Positions 20,343-30,761 of a stretch of 64,000 nt of DNA are shown here, piece by piece. The position numbers and the translations under genes are program-made. Source of the DNA: Candidozyma auris (taxonomy: Eukaryota > Ascomycota > Pichiomycetes > Serinales > Metschnikowiaceae); NCBI RefSeq assembly GCF_003013715.1, contig NC_072813.1:1240001-1304000 (forward strand), in the 5' to 3' direction. The notes beneath the pieces were generated by a model. That model made no database searches. It was not told the DNA's origin and was given only the letters and a program-made list of their open reading frames with translations. The stretch's first letter is position 1, and the number at the start of each line of letters is the position of its first letter.

Positions 20343-22430
20343 TTACTTGGGAATCTTGTCCCTCATGGCTTTTTCGATCATGGCTATCTTCTCCAAACAA
20401 TGTGGCATCTCTGTCAGAGGAAAGTTACCCTGCTTCAACACTAGCACTAGTGGGTGCGTTTGGATCACTCTATTAGGCAGAACGTGCGATACAGCGAGCC
20501 CGTTCTTAGATATGCAAAGCTTGTGGTGGTCTTTGAAATTGAATTGGAAGTTTCCGTTGGTCATCTCAAACATGATGTAATCGCTGTTCCTTGTGTATCG
20601 CCTTAAGAAAACAACCTCCTTGCGCAGTTCATTTTCACTGACTTTTGACAAGCTGGTGTTCATGTATTTGGCGAAGAAATCAACAATTTCAAGCTGTCTC
20701 TTTGCCTGTGTGGGAGGGTTGGACACTGAGCTTTCGATGCATGCCCAGCCTTCATTCTCGTGATAAATCAATTCAAAGAATGATTCACTATCGTGAAGTT
20801 TAAGAATAGTGTTCTCGTCGTTGAAAAGAACACCAATGTCGTCATTATTTAACTGGTATGAGAAACCGTATTTGTTAGAGTAGTCGACCCATTTAGAGAT
20901 GAGAGTTGGGTTCTCGCATGTAGGGAGCTCTCTCACATCCAAATCCGACATAGTTCTCTCTCTAGTCACCTCCATTAGGCGGCGAATGGTATTAGCTGTC
21001 TCCTGAAGACAGAGGTCCAACTTCGGAATAGTTTTGTTGAACTTTGAGTGAAAGTTGAACTTTCTCATGGTACTTCTTGGGGCACTCATTAAGTTTGTAG
21101 GCACAGATATCTCCTGATATTTAAGGCGGGTGTCACCAGGAGACAACGATTGAGGCAAGACAGTGCGAGGTTGGTCGGATTGTAAGTCCAGTTTTAAGAT
21201 CTCCACTGGGTTCTTCGACTTGGGCGTGTAGATTCCAGCTCTAGTTTTGGCATTAGCAAAATTGAGGGCACTCTGAGCACGAGAGAGCTCTCCCATACCA
21301 TGAGGAGTGGCCGTCAAGGCGTCCTCAGTGGTTTTGGAGGGGAATGGTCCCTTGAACCAAGGATAATCCAAAATCTCATGGATGGACGGTCTGTTCAATG
21401 GATTTAAACTCAACAAATCCTGAATCAACTGCTTGGCCTCGTCGGAGATTTTCTTGTCAGGCGGGAAAGTATAATCTGTTTTCTTGATGCGCTCGTAGAT
21501 GACATTCACGTCTTTAGCTTGGAAAGGGGGCTTGCCAATGAGCAAAGCGTACATCATGATACCAATGGCCCAGATATCGACTTCAAAAGAGTGTCCCGTG
21601 GTTTTACCTCCGAGCACCTCGGGAGCGATGTAATTAGGGGTGCCGCAGATGGTGTACTTTCTGGAGTCGACGCTGGGCAATACCGAGGCCAATCCGAAAT
21701 CACCAATTTTCAAATTCATGTCTGGATCGAAAAAGATGTTTCCGAGCTTCAAATCCCTGTGAATCACACGACGAGAATGCAAGTACTTGACTGCGCCAAT
21801 GATCTGGACCATGAAATAACGCACCTCGGGCTCTGAGACTCTTTTTCTAGTCTTCAAGAGCTCCATGAGCGATTGATTGGGACAAATCTCCAATAGGATG
21901 TAGACATTGACGTCGTCCTCGAAGCAGTCGACGAAATTGACGATGTTGAAGTGTTTAAGCGACTTATGGATCTTGATTTCCAGCAAGAGCTTAGTCTTTG
22001 TCTTTTCGTTCTTGATCAGCGCCTTGGCTACCGTTTTGGCGGCATAGATCTTGCCCAGAGCATCTCTCATCTGGAAACAACGGGCAAACCCACCTTCGCC
22101 CAAAAAGTTGCCTCGGCGGTAGTCAATGCCGCTTCTTGTTCTTACAATCGATGGTGGTGTCTTACAAAGTGCTGAGAGCTTCTCTTTCTTCTTCTTGGGC
22201 TTCTCTTGTTGCTGGTGGGCGTGGGCCTCTAAATTGGAGGGAACATGATGAACTTGATGGTGTACGTGAGCTTGAATATTGTGTTGCTGCTGCTGGTTGT
22301 CCCTGTGGTAGTTCTGGTTGTGGTATAGGTCGTATTCTTTCCTTCTCAGGGTTTTGACTGGGGTCAAGTTGGTGGCCTTGTTAAGAACGCCGTTGTTGAG
22401 CGGTTGCAAGGGCTGGGACCTGATGCTCAT
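20343..22430 (-). CDS. CDC5: Polo-like kinase Cdc5
   Basis: 695-residue mitotic Ser/Thr kinase acting in mitotic exit, cohesin cleavage and cytokinesis. After a His/Gln-rich N-terminus, the kinase domain runs from about 104 to 358: glycine loop GEGGFARCF, catalytic Lys in YAAKTVAK, HRDLKLGN, DFGLA, and the activation loop CGTPNYIAPEVL. The C-terminal polo-box region includes WVDYSNKYGFSYQL (about 515) and a second box with FQFNFKDHHK (about 630). The length is close to yeast Cdc5 (705). The promoter has Fkh-like and Mcm1-like sites, which fits G2/M expression. Confidence 0.97.
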   Translation of the reverse strand: MSIRSQPLQPLNNGVLNKATNLTPVKTLRRKEYDLYHNQNYHRDNQQQQHNIQAHVHHQVHHVPSNLEAHAHQQQEKPKKKKEKLSALCKTPPSIVRTRSGIDYRRGNFLGEGGFARCFQMRDALGKIYAAKTVAKALIKNEKTKTKLLLEIKIHKSLKHFNIVNFVDCFEDDVNVYILLEICPNQSLMELLKTRKRVSEPEVRYFMVQIIGAVKYLHSRRVIHRDLKLGNIFFDPDMNLKIGDFGLASVLPSVDSRKYTICGTPNYIAPEVLGGKTTGHSFEVDIWAIGIMMYALLIGKPPFQAKDVNVIYERIKKTDYTFPPDKKISDEAKQLIQDLLSLNPLNRPSIHEILDYPWFKGPFPSKTTEDALTATPHGMGELSRAQSALNFANAKTRAGIYTPKSKNPVEILKLDLQSDQPRTVLPQSLSPGDTRLKYQEISVPTNLMSAPRSTMRKFNFHSKFNKTIPKLDLCLQETANTIRRLMEVTRERTMSDLDVRELPTCENPTLISKWVDYSNKYGFSYQLNNDDIGVLFNDENTILKLHDSESFFELIYHENEGWACIESSVSNPPTQAKRQLEIVDFFAKYMNTSLSKVSENELRKEVVFLRRYTRNSDYIMFEMTNGNFQFNFKDHHKLCISKNGLAVSHVLPNRVIQTHPLVLVLKQGNFPLTEMPHCLEKIAMIEKAMRDKIPK

Positions 22431-22695
22431 GATGAACGAGATGGGAGAAGGATCAGAAAGAGGGATAATGGAAGATCAGACGGAGTAGGTCTCACCTGGG
22501 AGATTGGGATTGGTGGTACGGCGCAAGGACAAATATATATGTGTTTGCGTCTTTTGACCAAAAAGGCAATGTGCCAATGGAGGATATTATGGTTTAGGCT
22601 GAGAACGAGAGAAGCCTCTACAGAAGAAGTGACAGAATCGGGAAAAATGAATATAGTCGCTCAGTGGGACACTGAGCCGGTGTGTGAAGAAATGG

Positions 22696-22702
22696 TGTTT
22701 AC
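22696..22702 (-). promoter_or_regulatory. Forkhead-like site
   Basis: GTAAACA on minus, 266 bp 5' of CDC5. A variant, GTAAATA, lies at 22738-22744. Confidence 0.4.
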
Positions 22703-22948
22703 AAATGCGACCTTTTCGGTAATGGCCTTGAATTCAGTATTTACAAATCATCTACATCTAGGGCGCGCATGCAGGTCAGTAGGGCTGTAGATTTGCAATC
22801 ACCAACCCCAGTAAAGCCACTGGAGGAAAGAATTTAAAGAATATTTAGGGAAGAGAATGATTATGTCGGTTGCTGTCTCGACTCATGAACCTAATGGCTC
22901 TCAGTGAACTCGATCGGTGGCGTGGCGGATAGTAGTACAGATCAGTGC

Positions 22949-22965
22949 CCTAATTCCCAATTAGG
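22949..22965. promoter_or_regulatory. Mcm1-like palindrome
   Basis: CCTAATTCCCAATTAGG includes CCCAATTAGG, a fit to the MADS-box CC(N6)GG core, about 520 bp 5' of CDC5. Confidence 0.35.
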
Positions 22966-23169
22966 CATAGTTATGGAGGTGTGTCAACAAACAAACACCT
23001 AGTATCGTCATTAGGGACGACAATGACATGGGCCACTGAGGCACGGGTGGCCCAAAAGAGATTCGCTTAGCATATTCGATGCGTCATGGGATCTTTCCAC
23101 GAAAATCACATTTTGCAGGCATTCCTACGTAATAACAGACATCTCACATAACTAGTGAGTCGTACTCCC

Positions 23170-23985
23170 TCACATAGCATCGGCACCCTCGTTGGCAAGT
23201 TTGTCCGCCATTTCATTGCCTACGTTCCCAGCATGGCCCATAACATGGGTTATTTCAAGCTTCAGATCACCAGACTTGCTGTACAACTCATTGATCGCCT
23301 GGTATTTGCTGAGCGCCTCCTTGATCAAGTCGCTGTTAGCCACAGGCTCCCCCTTCGAGTTTACCCAGTTGTTCTGGACCCACTTCTGAGACCAATTGTC
23401 CACGCAGTTCTTAGCATACGATGAGTCTGTGTAGACTTGGTAGCGCTCGCCGGAACCGCTTTTGGCAGATTCCAATGCCGAGTCCAAGGCGTGGTTCAAC
23501 GCGTGTAACTCGGCACGCTGGTTGGTGGGCGTCACGGTGGAGGTGTCGTCCACCAGAGACAAAGGCACAGCACGGTTTCTACCGTCGCCCGGGCCATAGT
23601 ACACACCATAACCGGCCTTGACCGTTCCACCCCGACCGTTTCCTCTAGCAGCGCCATCAACATAGACCTTTGTCCTTGTCGCGGATGAGGTATCGCTACT
23701 TCCAGAATTGCGTCCATATGAACTTGATCCACCAGAGGAATAAGAGGAGTGAGAGGAGTAGCCACTTCCATAATCATAACGTGAACCACCAGAGGAACTC
23801 ATGCTTCCCCTAGACGTACTGCTGTTATCTCTGATGAACGACTGAGCATCACTCATGTTGCTGAACTTCTTAAAAGTGGCATTGGACACACCATGGGTGT
23901 TTTGCCTGCACTCGTTCCAAGTTTTGTAGATGCCCACGTTCTTGCCCTTAGCAACAGCGTAGTACGAAGGAGCATTACGGCCCAT
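23170..23985 (-). CDS. RNH1: Ribonuclease H1
   Basis: 271-residue RNase H1 that removes the RNA strand of RNA-DNA hybrids. The N-terminal hybrid-binding domain is present (YYAVAKGKNVGIYKTWNEC, then FKKFSNMSDAQSFI). A Ser/Gly/Tyr-rich linker follows (about 55-105). The catalytic domain has the four carboxylates in order: VDGAARGNG, NQRAELHAL, VYTDSSYA and GNEMADKLA, plus the GHAGNVGN loop His. Length and domain order are normal for a fungal enzyme. Confidence 0.96.
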   Translation of the reverse strand: MGRNAPSYYAVAKGKNVGIYKTWNECRQNTHGVSNATFKKFSNMSDAQSFIRDNSSTSRGSMSSSGGSRYDYGSGYSSHSSYSSGGSSSYGRNSGSSDTSSATRTKVYVDGAARGNGRGGTVKAGYGVYYGPGDGRNRAVPLSLVDDTSTVTPTNQRAELHALNHALDSALESAKSGSGERYQVYTDSSYAKNCVDNWSQKWVQNNWVNSKGEPVANSDLIKEALSKYQAINELYSKSGDLKLEITHVMGHAGNVGNEMADKLANEGADAM

Positions 23986-25019
23986 GGCAGCCGTAGATTG
24001 TTTGAACAGAATGGAAAGTGTGTAGGTGGAAGGGTATTAAAGGATGACGCGCGAGGGTGTTAGAGATCAAACACATACATGCAGGTGCATGTAACTGTTG
24101 AGAAACGGTAGTGCACACAAATTTAGAGGTATTACCAAGAATCTCAGACAAAAAGAACTCTTCCGGTTTTTACTGGAATTTTCCTTCCATAGAAGGATGG
24201 CTCGTCAATCTCGGTGCTCATCTGTAAATTTGAGGCTTCTCCCCAACATTCTGAACTTCTCTAGAGGACGATTCTCCTTTCTCACGTGACATCACTCCGT
24301 GATCTCTTCACCTTGTCCATAGATACATTTGTGTCACCATCGCACATAACCCCTATTGCCAATTCATCATGTTTGGATGGTCTAGCTTCACTAAGTAATA
24401 CCACTGGCGCTATGCTGCAATCCTCATAATGTGAGAGTGTATCGTCAGTCATGTGATCAAGACAGTCCAACAATCGAAGTCTTCTATAGAATTTTATCAT
24501 AAGGAAACGTAGTACTATTCCTGTATCTCTTCTGATGCCGTGTGTTCTGAATCTGTGTACATCAATCAGGAGAGTGTTCTGATACTAAGATATAATACAT
24601 CTGTGAGTAATATACGAACTCATCGTTGTGAGTATTATGTCGTACTGAACGGACTTTGTTGGGTGTAGGAGTGCGGGTGACAGTGGTGCAGAAAAAGGGA
24701 TACGATTAAAAGAGGAGTAGTTACCCGAATTTTTCAATTGGAGGAAGATTTCGTCTTCCTCATCTTCTCCTTATCACATTCAGTCTATAAATATGAGATT
24801 GCTCCCTCATTTCATTCTTTAGGGGACTTTCTTTTTTTTTTCATCATATCACATTCTGTGATCTTCCACTTTTGTCTGTCATTTCATACTTCCATAGTTA
24901 GATAATGAGAAACTCTTGAGCCGAAGCCCACTTGAGTGGACATCTCATCTCCTCTTGGCAAATCCACTGAAACTGCGCTGACGCCCTCCAATGCTGTTCG
25001 TATCAATTACGCTCACGTG
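23986..25019. other. Intergenic region RNH1 to Gag-like ORF
   Basis: About 1 kb. A TCACGTGA (Cbf1-like E-box) lies at 24282-24289. A TATAAAT box near 24786-24792 and a T-run at 24831-24840 precede the Gag-like ORF. TGTTGG at 24655-24660 could be an LTR start, but no matching second copy was found in the window. Confidence 0.4.
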
Positions 25020-25964
25020 ATGGCAGTACTTCGACAGGTTATGCGTTCTGAGCACAAGCTGTTTGCCTCAAAGAAGCTCGAGGGTCTGCACAACTATGAC
25101 GCTTGGTTGACTGAATTTTTGGATTGGATTGATCAACAAGACCAGAGTATAAAAGATTTCGTGTCTAAGAAGTTTGGTTACGAGAAAACTCATGAATCCG
25201 TGAAATATTATTATGATACGCTTTTGACAGAAGAGCTGAAGAAATTAAAACGTCAGATCAATATCTCATTATGTACTCTTCTTAAGAATAGTCTTGATAC
25301 TACAAAAGTTGATTCTTCATTTAATGATTATCACCACACTTTGGAGGATATTGAAATTGTCGGTGAGAAAGATCCAATCGCCAGAAAGTTAGCAGAGTTT
25401 AAATCTCATTATAAGTCTACCAGATATTTTGAAGATAAGAAACGTCACACGAAAATGTGGCCTACTACAACTGATTGGAAAATTGAATGGATGTCCACTA
25501 TGTTTAACCCATTTAAGTATACGGATAATGCTTTAATTGATCTTTTTGAGTCTTTTAAAGATAAGAGTTTTGATAAAGACTTTGACAAAGGGGTTGAGCT
25601 AGAGTCACGTCCAGGTCGTAAGTCTCATATGGTTGCTGATGACTTACTTGCTCATTGCAAACGGAATCTTAATATTTCGGGTAAAGAACAGACGAAGACA
25701 AAGAATGTTCGGAAAATTAAACCTAAACATAGACAGTTTAGTCATTCGAGTCAGTCACATGACAAAGACAAGATTGAAATTGTTCTTAAGGTTAATGCTC
25801 ATGATCACGAGGACGTGATGGTAGAACTTCAACAGACTTTAGAACTGCATCTAAGGACAGACTCAAACAACTTCAAGGGTATCTCACTCCCATTTGCGGA
25901 GAATCCACCCGAATCGTTCTACCAAGCGGAAGAACGTGATTCCTATGTCTCCACAACCCTCTGA
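25020..25964 (+). CDS. Orphan Ty1/copia Gag-like ORF
   Basis: 314 residues from the first in-frame ATG. The frame stays open back to 24936 (after a TGA at 24933) and those extra residues also look protein-like, so the original start may be lost. The segment KKLEGLHNYDAWLTEFLDWI resembles the copia-type Gag signature (L-x-G-x-NY-x-x-W). The rest is Lys/Asp-rich and helical with no zinc knuckle. No protease, integrase or reverse transcriptase follows, and no LTR pair is visible. It may be a decayed element, an isolated gag, or a domesticated gene; the open frame argues against old decay. No family name can be given. Confidence 0.5.
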   Translation: MAVLRQVMRSEHKLFASKKLEGLHNYDAWLTEFLDWIDQQDQSIKDFVSKKFGYEKTHESVKYYYDTLLTEELKKLKRQINISLCTLLKNSLDTTKVDSSFNDYHHTLEDIEIVGEKDPIARKLAEFKSHYKSTRYFEDKKRHTKMWPTTTDWKIEWMSTMFNPFKYTDNALIDLFESFKDKSFDKDFDKGVELESRPGRKSHMVADDLLAHCKRNLNISGKEQTKTKNVRKIKPKHRQFSHSSQSHDKDKIEIVLKVNAHDHEDVMVELQQTLELHLRTDSNNFKGISLPFAENPPESFYQAEERDSYVSTTL

Positions 25965-26413
25965 TAAGCTTGTTACAGCCCTACACCTGTCATATCCTTG
26001 GCCAAGGTGGATTTGAAGCTTTACCTGCAGGCGTATGAGCTCTGTGCCCTTTGAGGCAGATTATATACCTAATAGCCTTGCTCGGAGATTACCACCCAAA
26101 AACATGGCAGTGCTAGGGTAGGACCAAGGATATGCCTAGATCAGTTTATCTAAGTAACTTTTCCGACATCTGTATAGACAGATGAGTGTAGATTAATTTT
26201 AAGTCCATAATATCCACCCTTCATGGACGTGAGGAGAGAAACATACAATAAAAACATTATTTAAAGGATTGGGACGAGAGGTGTCTGATTAAAAGTCCCG
26301 CCGTTTTTTCTCTTCGTGAGTTTGTTGACACAGTTGCTGCAATTAGTGCCACATTGGTTTGAGACATGTACGGTTCAAGTGTGACAGATAAGTCTCCGCC
26401 GACATCGATGAAT

Positions 26414-26423
26414 TTTGCAACCA
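26414..26423 (+). promoter_or_regulatory. TTYGCARCCA element
   Basis: TTTGCAACCA, 446 bp 5' of the TOP1 ATG. Confidence 0.5.
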
Positions 26424-26543
26424 AATGCTCAAACCAAGATTGAAGAAAAGTCAAGCTTCTCTTGGCTCTTTGTATTGCAATCACACCGTTTATGAATTCT
26501 CAATGTTGTGTAAGTGCATATGTTCCTTGGAATTCTGAAAGCT

Positions 26544-26553
26544 TTTGCAACCA
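26544..26553 (+). promoter_or_regulatory. TTYGCARCCA element
   Basis: TTTGCAACCA, 316 bp 5' of the TOP1 ATG; second copy in this promoter, 130 bp from the first. Confidence 0.5.
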
Positions 26554-26868
26554 TTTTGAGGGCTTCGCGTGCACCGCTGGCCGTACTCTCATAGTTAAAC
26601 GTCCTCTGGGCGCGAGCTTGCTCTTTCATTCCCCGTCCTGAGAACATGCTGGACAAGGGAACAAAATTGTAGCACAAAAACCCAGAGAAGGCATTAATGC
26701 AATGTCAAACTGTAAGAATTTAGAATCTTCTTATCACCTCTTTGCTCCTTGGATAATTCAATTTTACAATATGTTGTCTCCTCCTCATGGTCGTGCGCGT
26801 CTCATAAAAGACATCAACGTTTTTCCCATCTCCAACCAACCGATTTACATCTTCACCTTCAGCAAAAA

Positions 26869-29118
26869 ATGAGTGATAGCGAAGACGTGGCGCTCTCAGA
26901 GCTCTCATCGAGAAATGGAATTAAAAAGGAAGATGAAGAGATGCCATTGGCTCAGTTGAACGGGAATGGGAATGCCAAACTGCGTAAGCGGAAGCACTCA
27001 GAAAAGAGTAAAGACGATCACAAAGACAAGAAGAGGAAAAAGGAAAAGAAGCTGTCGAAGGAAAAAGTCAACAACAAGGTGAAGGACGAATCAATATCTG
27101 CTCCCGTGACGCCAAAGAAGACGCCCAAAATTTCCAAGACACCTGTGTCTGCTACCTCATCTCCCGCACCCAAGAAGGAAGACTCTGTAGAGACAGACGA
27201 AGGGTACAAGTGGTGGGAGGATGAGAACTTTGGCGAGGGTGACGAGAGATGGCAGACTCTTGAGCACAACGGTGTTCTATTTCCGCCTCCTTACGAGCCT
27301 CTACCCAGCTACGTGAAGTTATACTACGAAGGAAAGCCAGTCGACTTGCCTCCACTTGCGGAGGAAGTGGCAGGATATTTTGCCGCTATGATCGAAACTG
27401 ACCATGCTAAGAATCCAGTGTTCCAACAGAACTTCTTCAACGATTTCCTTCAGGTTTTGAAAGAAGGCGGTGGGTACAATGTAGACATCAAAGAGTTCAG
27501 CAAATGCGACTTCTCAAAGATGGCTGCGTTTTTCGAGAAACAACGAGAGGAGAAGAAGAGCATGAGCAAAGCTGAAAAACAACGAATCAAGGAAGAGAAG
27601 GAGAAACTAGAAGAGCCATTCAAGACTTGTCTCATGGATGGACGTAGAGAGAACGTTGGTAACTTCAGAGTTGAGCCTCCTGGCCTCTTCCGTGGTCGTG
27701 GTGCACACCCAAAGACAGGTAAATTCAAAAGGAGAGTTTTTCCTGAAGACATCACGCTCAATTTGGGAGAAGGTGCACCAATCCCCCCTCCCCCAGAGGG
27801 CCACCAATGGGGTGGCATCAGACACGATAAAACAGTGGTGTGGTTGGCCATGTGGCGTGAAAACATTTCAGACACTTTTAAGTACGTTAAGTTGGCTGCA
27901 AACTCCTCCATCAAAGGTATCTCCGATATGAAAAAGTTCGAAACTGCCAGGAAGCTCAAGGATCACATTGAGAGAATCAGAGCTGACTACCAAAAGATGT
28001 TGAAGGATCAGTTTATGCAAAATAGACAGATTGCAACAGCAACCTACTTGATTGATATTTTTGCGCTAAGAGCAGGCGGAGAAAAAGGTGAAGACGAAGC
28101 CGACACTGTCGGTTGTTGTTCACTCAGGTACGAGCATGTCACACTCAAACCACCTAACAAGGTGATTTTTGATTTCCTTGGTAAAGACTCCATCAGATTT
28201 TACCAGGAAGTGGAAGTGGATCGTCAGGTCTTCAAGAATTTGCGAATTTTTAAGAAGGAGCCTAAGGGTCCCGGCGACGATTTGTTCGATCGTATCACAC
28301 CAACTATATTGAACAAGCACTTGCAGAACTACATGAAGGGTCTTACCGCCAAGGTGTTCCGTACATATAATGCCTCGAAAACCATGCAAGATCAAATGGA
28401 CTTGATCTCAAACGAAGGTACAGTGGCTGAAAAAGTCGTTAAATACAATGCGGCAAACAGAACCGTGGCTATCTTGTGTAATCACCAGCGTACGGTAAGC
28501 AAGAACCACGAACAAGCAGTGAAGCGCATCAACGACAAGATCAGGGAGCTAGAGTGGCAGAAAATTAGACTCAAGAAGATGATCTTGGATATTGATGAGA
28601 CTGAAAAGAAAGATAATCCCAAATATTTCGAGGAGCTTGACGATCTAACGAACGATGAGATGAATGTCATAGTTGAGCGTGTCATCGAAAGACAAAAAGA
28701 CCAGGCTGAAAAGAAGTGGAACAGAGACAACGAAAAGCGCAAGATGGAGAAGGAGGAATTGCTCACCAAAGCGGACTTGCAGGAAAAGCTTGATAAGATT
28801 GAGGAGACCAGGAAGGATTACCTAGAAGAGATCAAGACTGGCGTTGTGAGAGCCACCAAGGGCTCTTCAGTCTCATCGTTGAAGAGCAAAGTTGAGACAG
28901 TGGAGAACAGAATTGTGAATACTAGCTACCAGCTCAAAGACAAAGAGGACAACTCAGAGGTCTCTTTGGGTACTTCGAAGATGAACTATATTGACCCACG
29001 TTTGACCGTGGTATTTGCGAAGAAGTTTAATGTTCCAATTGAGAAGCTTTTCACGAAAACACTCCGAGACAAGTTTAACTGGGCCATTGAGTCCACCGAC
29101 GAGAATTGGCGGTTCTAA
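26869..29118 (+). CDS. TOP1: DNA topoisomerase I (type IB)
   Basis: 749-residue nuclear type IB topoisomerase that relaxes supercoils through a 3'-phosphotyrosine. The acidic/lysine-rich N-terminal domain (about 1-135) carries the nuclear signals. The core follows ([21 protein letters not shown], then [30 protein letters not shown] and [20 protein letters not shown]), then a coiled-coil linker (about 575-700). The C-terminal domain has catalytic Tyr707 in [12 protein letters not shown] 26869 is chosen over the upstream non-ATG extension because MSDSE begins a typical Top1 leader. Confidence 0.97.
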   Translation: MSDSEDVALSELSSRNGIKKEDEEMPLAQLNGNGNAKLRKRKHSEKSKDDHKDKKRKKEKKLSKEKVNNKVKDESISAPVTPKKTPKISKTPVSATSSPAPKKEDSVETDEGYKWWEDENFGEGDERWQTLEHNGVLFPPPYEPLPSYVKLYYEGKPVDLPPLAEEVAGYFAAMIETDHAKNPVFQQNFFNDFLQVLKEGGGYNVDIKEFSKCDFSKMAAFFEKQREEKKSMSKAEKQRIKEEKEKLEEPFKTCLMDGRRENVGNFRVEPPGLFRGRGAHPKTGKFKRRVFPEDITLNLGEGAPIPPPPEGHQWGGIRHDKTVVWLAMWRENISDTFKYVKLAANSSIKGISDMKKFETARKLKDHIERIRADYQKMLKDQFMQNRQIATATYLIDIFALRAGGEKGEDEADTVGCCSLRYEHVTLKPPNKVIFDFLGKDSIRFYQEVEVDRQVFKNLRIFKKEPKGPGDDLFDRITPTILNKHLQNYMKGLTAKVFRTYNASKTMQDQMDLISNEGTVAEKVVKYNAANRTVAILCNHQRTVSKNHEQAVKRINDKIRELEWQKIRLKKMILDIDETEKKDNPKYFEELDDLTNDEMNVIVERVIERQKDQAEKKWNRDNEKRKMEKEELLTKADLQEKLDKIEETRKDYLEEIKTGVVRATKGSSVSSLKSKVETVENRIVNTSYQLKDKEDNSEVSLGTSKMNYIDPRLTVVFAKKFNVPIEKLFTKTLRDKFNWAIESTDENWRF

Positions 29119-29666
29119 GTACTACGTTGCTCGAAAAAGTTGGCAAGGGAACGCCACACTAATGCGGTTCACCGCCCAATCTATGGACACAAGATGGGAG
29201 CGCTTAATTGCACCTTCAGTGTTTGCACCCGCGAAGTGAGTCGCGGTTGCTCTAACGAGGATGTTAATAACAGTAATCTCGCGCAGAGACGCATTCTGTG
29301 CATATAGAACACACAAGGGGGAATACCCTAAAGACTAGGGAAAAGTTAAGCAACATCTCATTTTACACAAAGAACGTTTTAAGGCAGGAAAAACAAAACG
29401 CTCATGATTAGAGAATACAGAAGTACATCATATACCACTTTGATTCTAAATCCAACTCATTGATTCTCCCCTAACACAAAATTGGAATTACGAAAGGAAC
29501 CTGCCAAAGTCGCGCTTTACCAAAATACCGCGTACCAGCCTTGCGTCTGTGTATGGTTGCAAACCGGGCCAGTTATCTAGTGGCCCGAAGCGATGCCGAC
29601 TCATAAATTGCTCCACTGTTCTTTTCCAACTACTCTTCCTTGAAGCACTAGCCCTCTTCAATCTCC
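29119..29666. other. Intergenic region TOP1 to PRM5-like gene
   Basis: About 550 bp with one TTYGCARCCA element (29554, minus). No other feature recognised. Confidence 0.5.
29554..29563 (-). promoter_or_regulatory. TTYGCARCCA element
   Basis: TGGTTGCAAA on plus, 104 bp 5' of the PRM5-like ATG. Confidence 0.55.
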
Positions 29667-30761
29667 ATGAGACTCTCCATACTTCTTCTATTGGCGTCTC
29701 TTGTATCGGCAGGTCCGCTTCCCCAAAAGACTGGGGTAATACATCGTCATCATATCCACCAAAGGGACGACATGCCAGCGGTCGATACGGCAAAGGAAGA
29801 TACAAAGACAACAGAAACGGGGAAAACCACGGAGACGGGAAAGGCAACTGAAACGAAAGAAACAGACAAGACAGACAAGACAGACAAGACAGACAAGACA
29901 ACGGAGACGAAGAAGTCTGACACGAAAACTTCTGAGTCAAAGACAACGGAGTCCAATAGCAAAGACTCGTCATCTGGCCTGATGCCCTCAATGACACTGA
30001 TGCCCCTGATGTCCCTGGCTCTGTCCCTGTCGCTGTCACTGACTACCCTGTACAGTTATTCTATAACCGTTCCACCTTCCGTCAAGACAGACGGTTATAG
30101 CGCCAACCCGTTTGTACACAAGTCGCTGAAACCTGCCAATCTAGTGTTTATTATAGTTGGCGGAGTATTGGGGCTCATACTTTTGCTACTAGTTGTCTTT
30201 TGGCTTGCTTTCTGGCTCGTAAGCAGAAGAAGAGCCAGGAAAGATCGTGAAGTCTACCTCTCGAACAGCTATCCAAGGGGACTCTTCCTGCTGAGTCTGT
30301 CAAGCCTTCTTCTAGGCGACGGGGCGCTGTCAGTTGGCGAAAAATCTAGTTCCGGCTGGGGGTCCAATTCTTCTGTGCTCATGTTGCACCGCCAGGCACT
30401 GTCGGTCACTTTGGACAGGCAAGTGCCCTCGCAAGGAAGAAGCTACAGAGAGATGCTGGGGGTAGAAAGCAACAGAAGAAATTCCATGTACATTTCCCCC
30501 GTGCTAGAGATGATGCACGGGAAAAGTCGACTGCAAATGGATTTGATGCGTCCAGAGCTGCTCTACGGGCTCGATCTGCCGTACTATGACTCGCCAGTAG
30601 AGTCTCCGATCGGGAACATCTCACAGGATGCCATCAACACTCAACCGATAGAGAGCAAAGAAAAGAAGACGCTGAGACCACCATCCCAGTTGCTAGACGA
30701 TCTCCTTGGGGATTCTCTAGACCTTACTGTGGATCCAGATACGAGGACGGAGAAGAACTAG
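29667..30761 (+). CDS. Single-pass surface protein, PRM5/YNL058C family
   Basis: 364-residue type I membrane protein. A signal peptide (about 1-16, LLLLASLVSA) is followed by a Thr/Lys/Glu-rich stretch with TDK repeats, a Ser/Thr-rich stalk, one transmembrane helix (about 155-178, VFIIVGGVLGLILLLLVVFW) and a basic stop-transfer RRRARKDRE. The cytoplasmic tail has the family motif YLSNSY. This is the layout of yeast Prm5/YNL058C, linked to cell-wall stress and pheromone response. Nine of 24 codons from 29979 to 30050 are CTG. As Ser they make a Ser-rich stalk; as Leu they would mimic a second hydrophobic segment. The tail also has CTG clusters (near 30291-30301). Family assignment is from the TM/juxtamembrane region. 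Confidence 0.75.
   Translation: MRLSILLLLASLVSAGPLPQKTGVIHRHHIHQRDDMPAVDTAKEDTKTTETGKTTETGKATETKETDKTDKTDKTDKTTETKKSDTKTSESKTTESNSKDSSSGLMPSMTLMPLMSLALSLSLSLTTLYSYSITVPPSVKTDGYSANPFVHKSLKPANLVFIIVGGVLGLILLLLVVFWLAFWLVSRRRARKDREVYLSNSYPRGLFLLSLSSLLLGDGALSVGEKSSSGWGSNSSVLMLHRQALSVTLDRQVPSQGRSYREMLGVESNRRNSMYISPVLEMMHGKSRLQMDLMRPELLYGLDLPYYDSPVESPIGNISQDAINTQPIESKEKKTLRPPSQLLDDLLGDSLDLTVDPDTRTEKN
29862..29897 (+). repeat. Four 9-bp tandem repeats
   Basis: ACAGACAAG x4, encoding TDK repeats in the extracellular part of the PRM5-like protein. Confidence 0.95.

Larger units (their letters stand above)
22431..23169. other. CDC5 upstream region
   Basis: About 740 bp between CDC5 (minus, start 22430) and the 3' end of RNH1 (minus), so it serves CDC5 only. 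Apart from the Fkh- and Mcm1-like sites listed separately, no gene seen. Confidence 0.55.
25965..26868. other. Intergenic region upstream of TOP1
   Basis: About 900 bp. Holds an inverted pair CATATCCTTGG (25991) / CCAAGGATATG (26124), an 18-bp hairpin sequence CATCTGTATAGACAGATG (26167-26184) and two TTYGCARCCA elements. Two minus ORFs (26257-26484, 26429-26677) are judged chance ORFs. Confidence 0.45.

Noticed and set aside
25991..26134. 11-bp inverted pair CATATCCTTGG / CCAAGGATATG as element termini
   Set aside because: Too short, no target duplication and it encloses no ORF.
26257..26677. Two overlapping minus ORFs upstream of TOP1, possibly one split gene
   Set aside because: No splice signals join them, no family similarity, and both contain TTYGCARCCA elements, which mark promoter DNA here.
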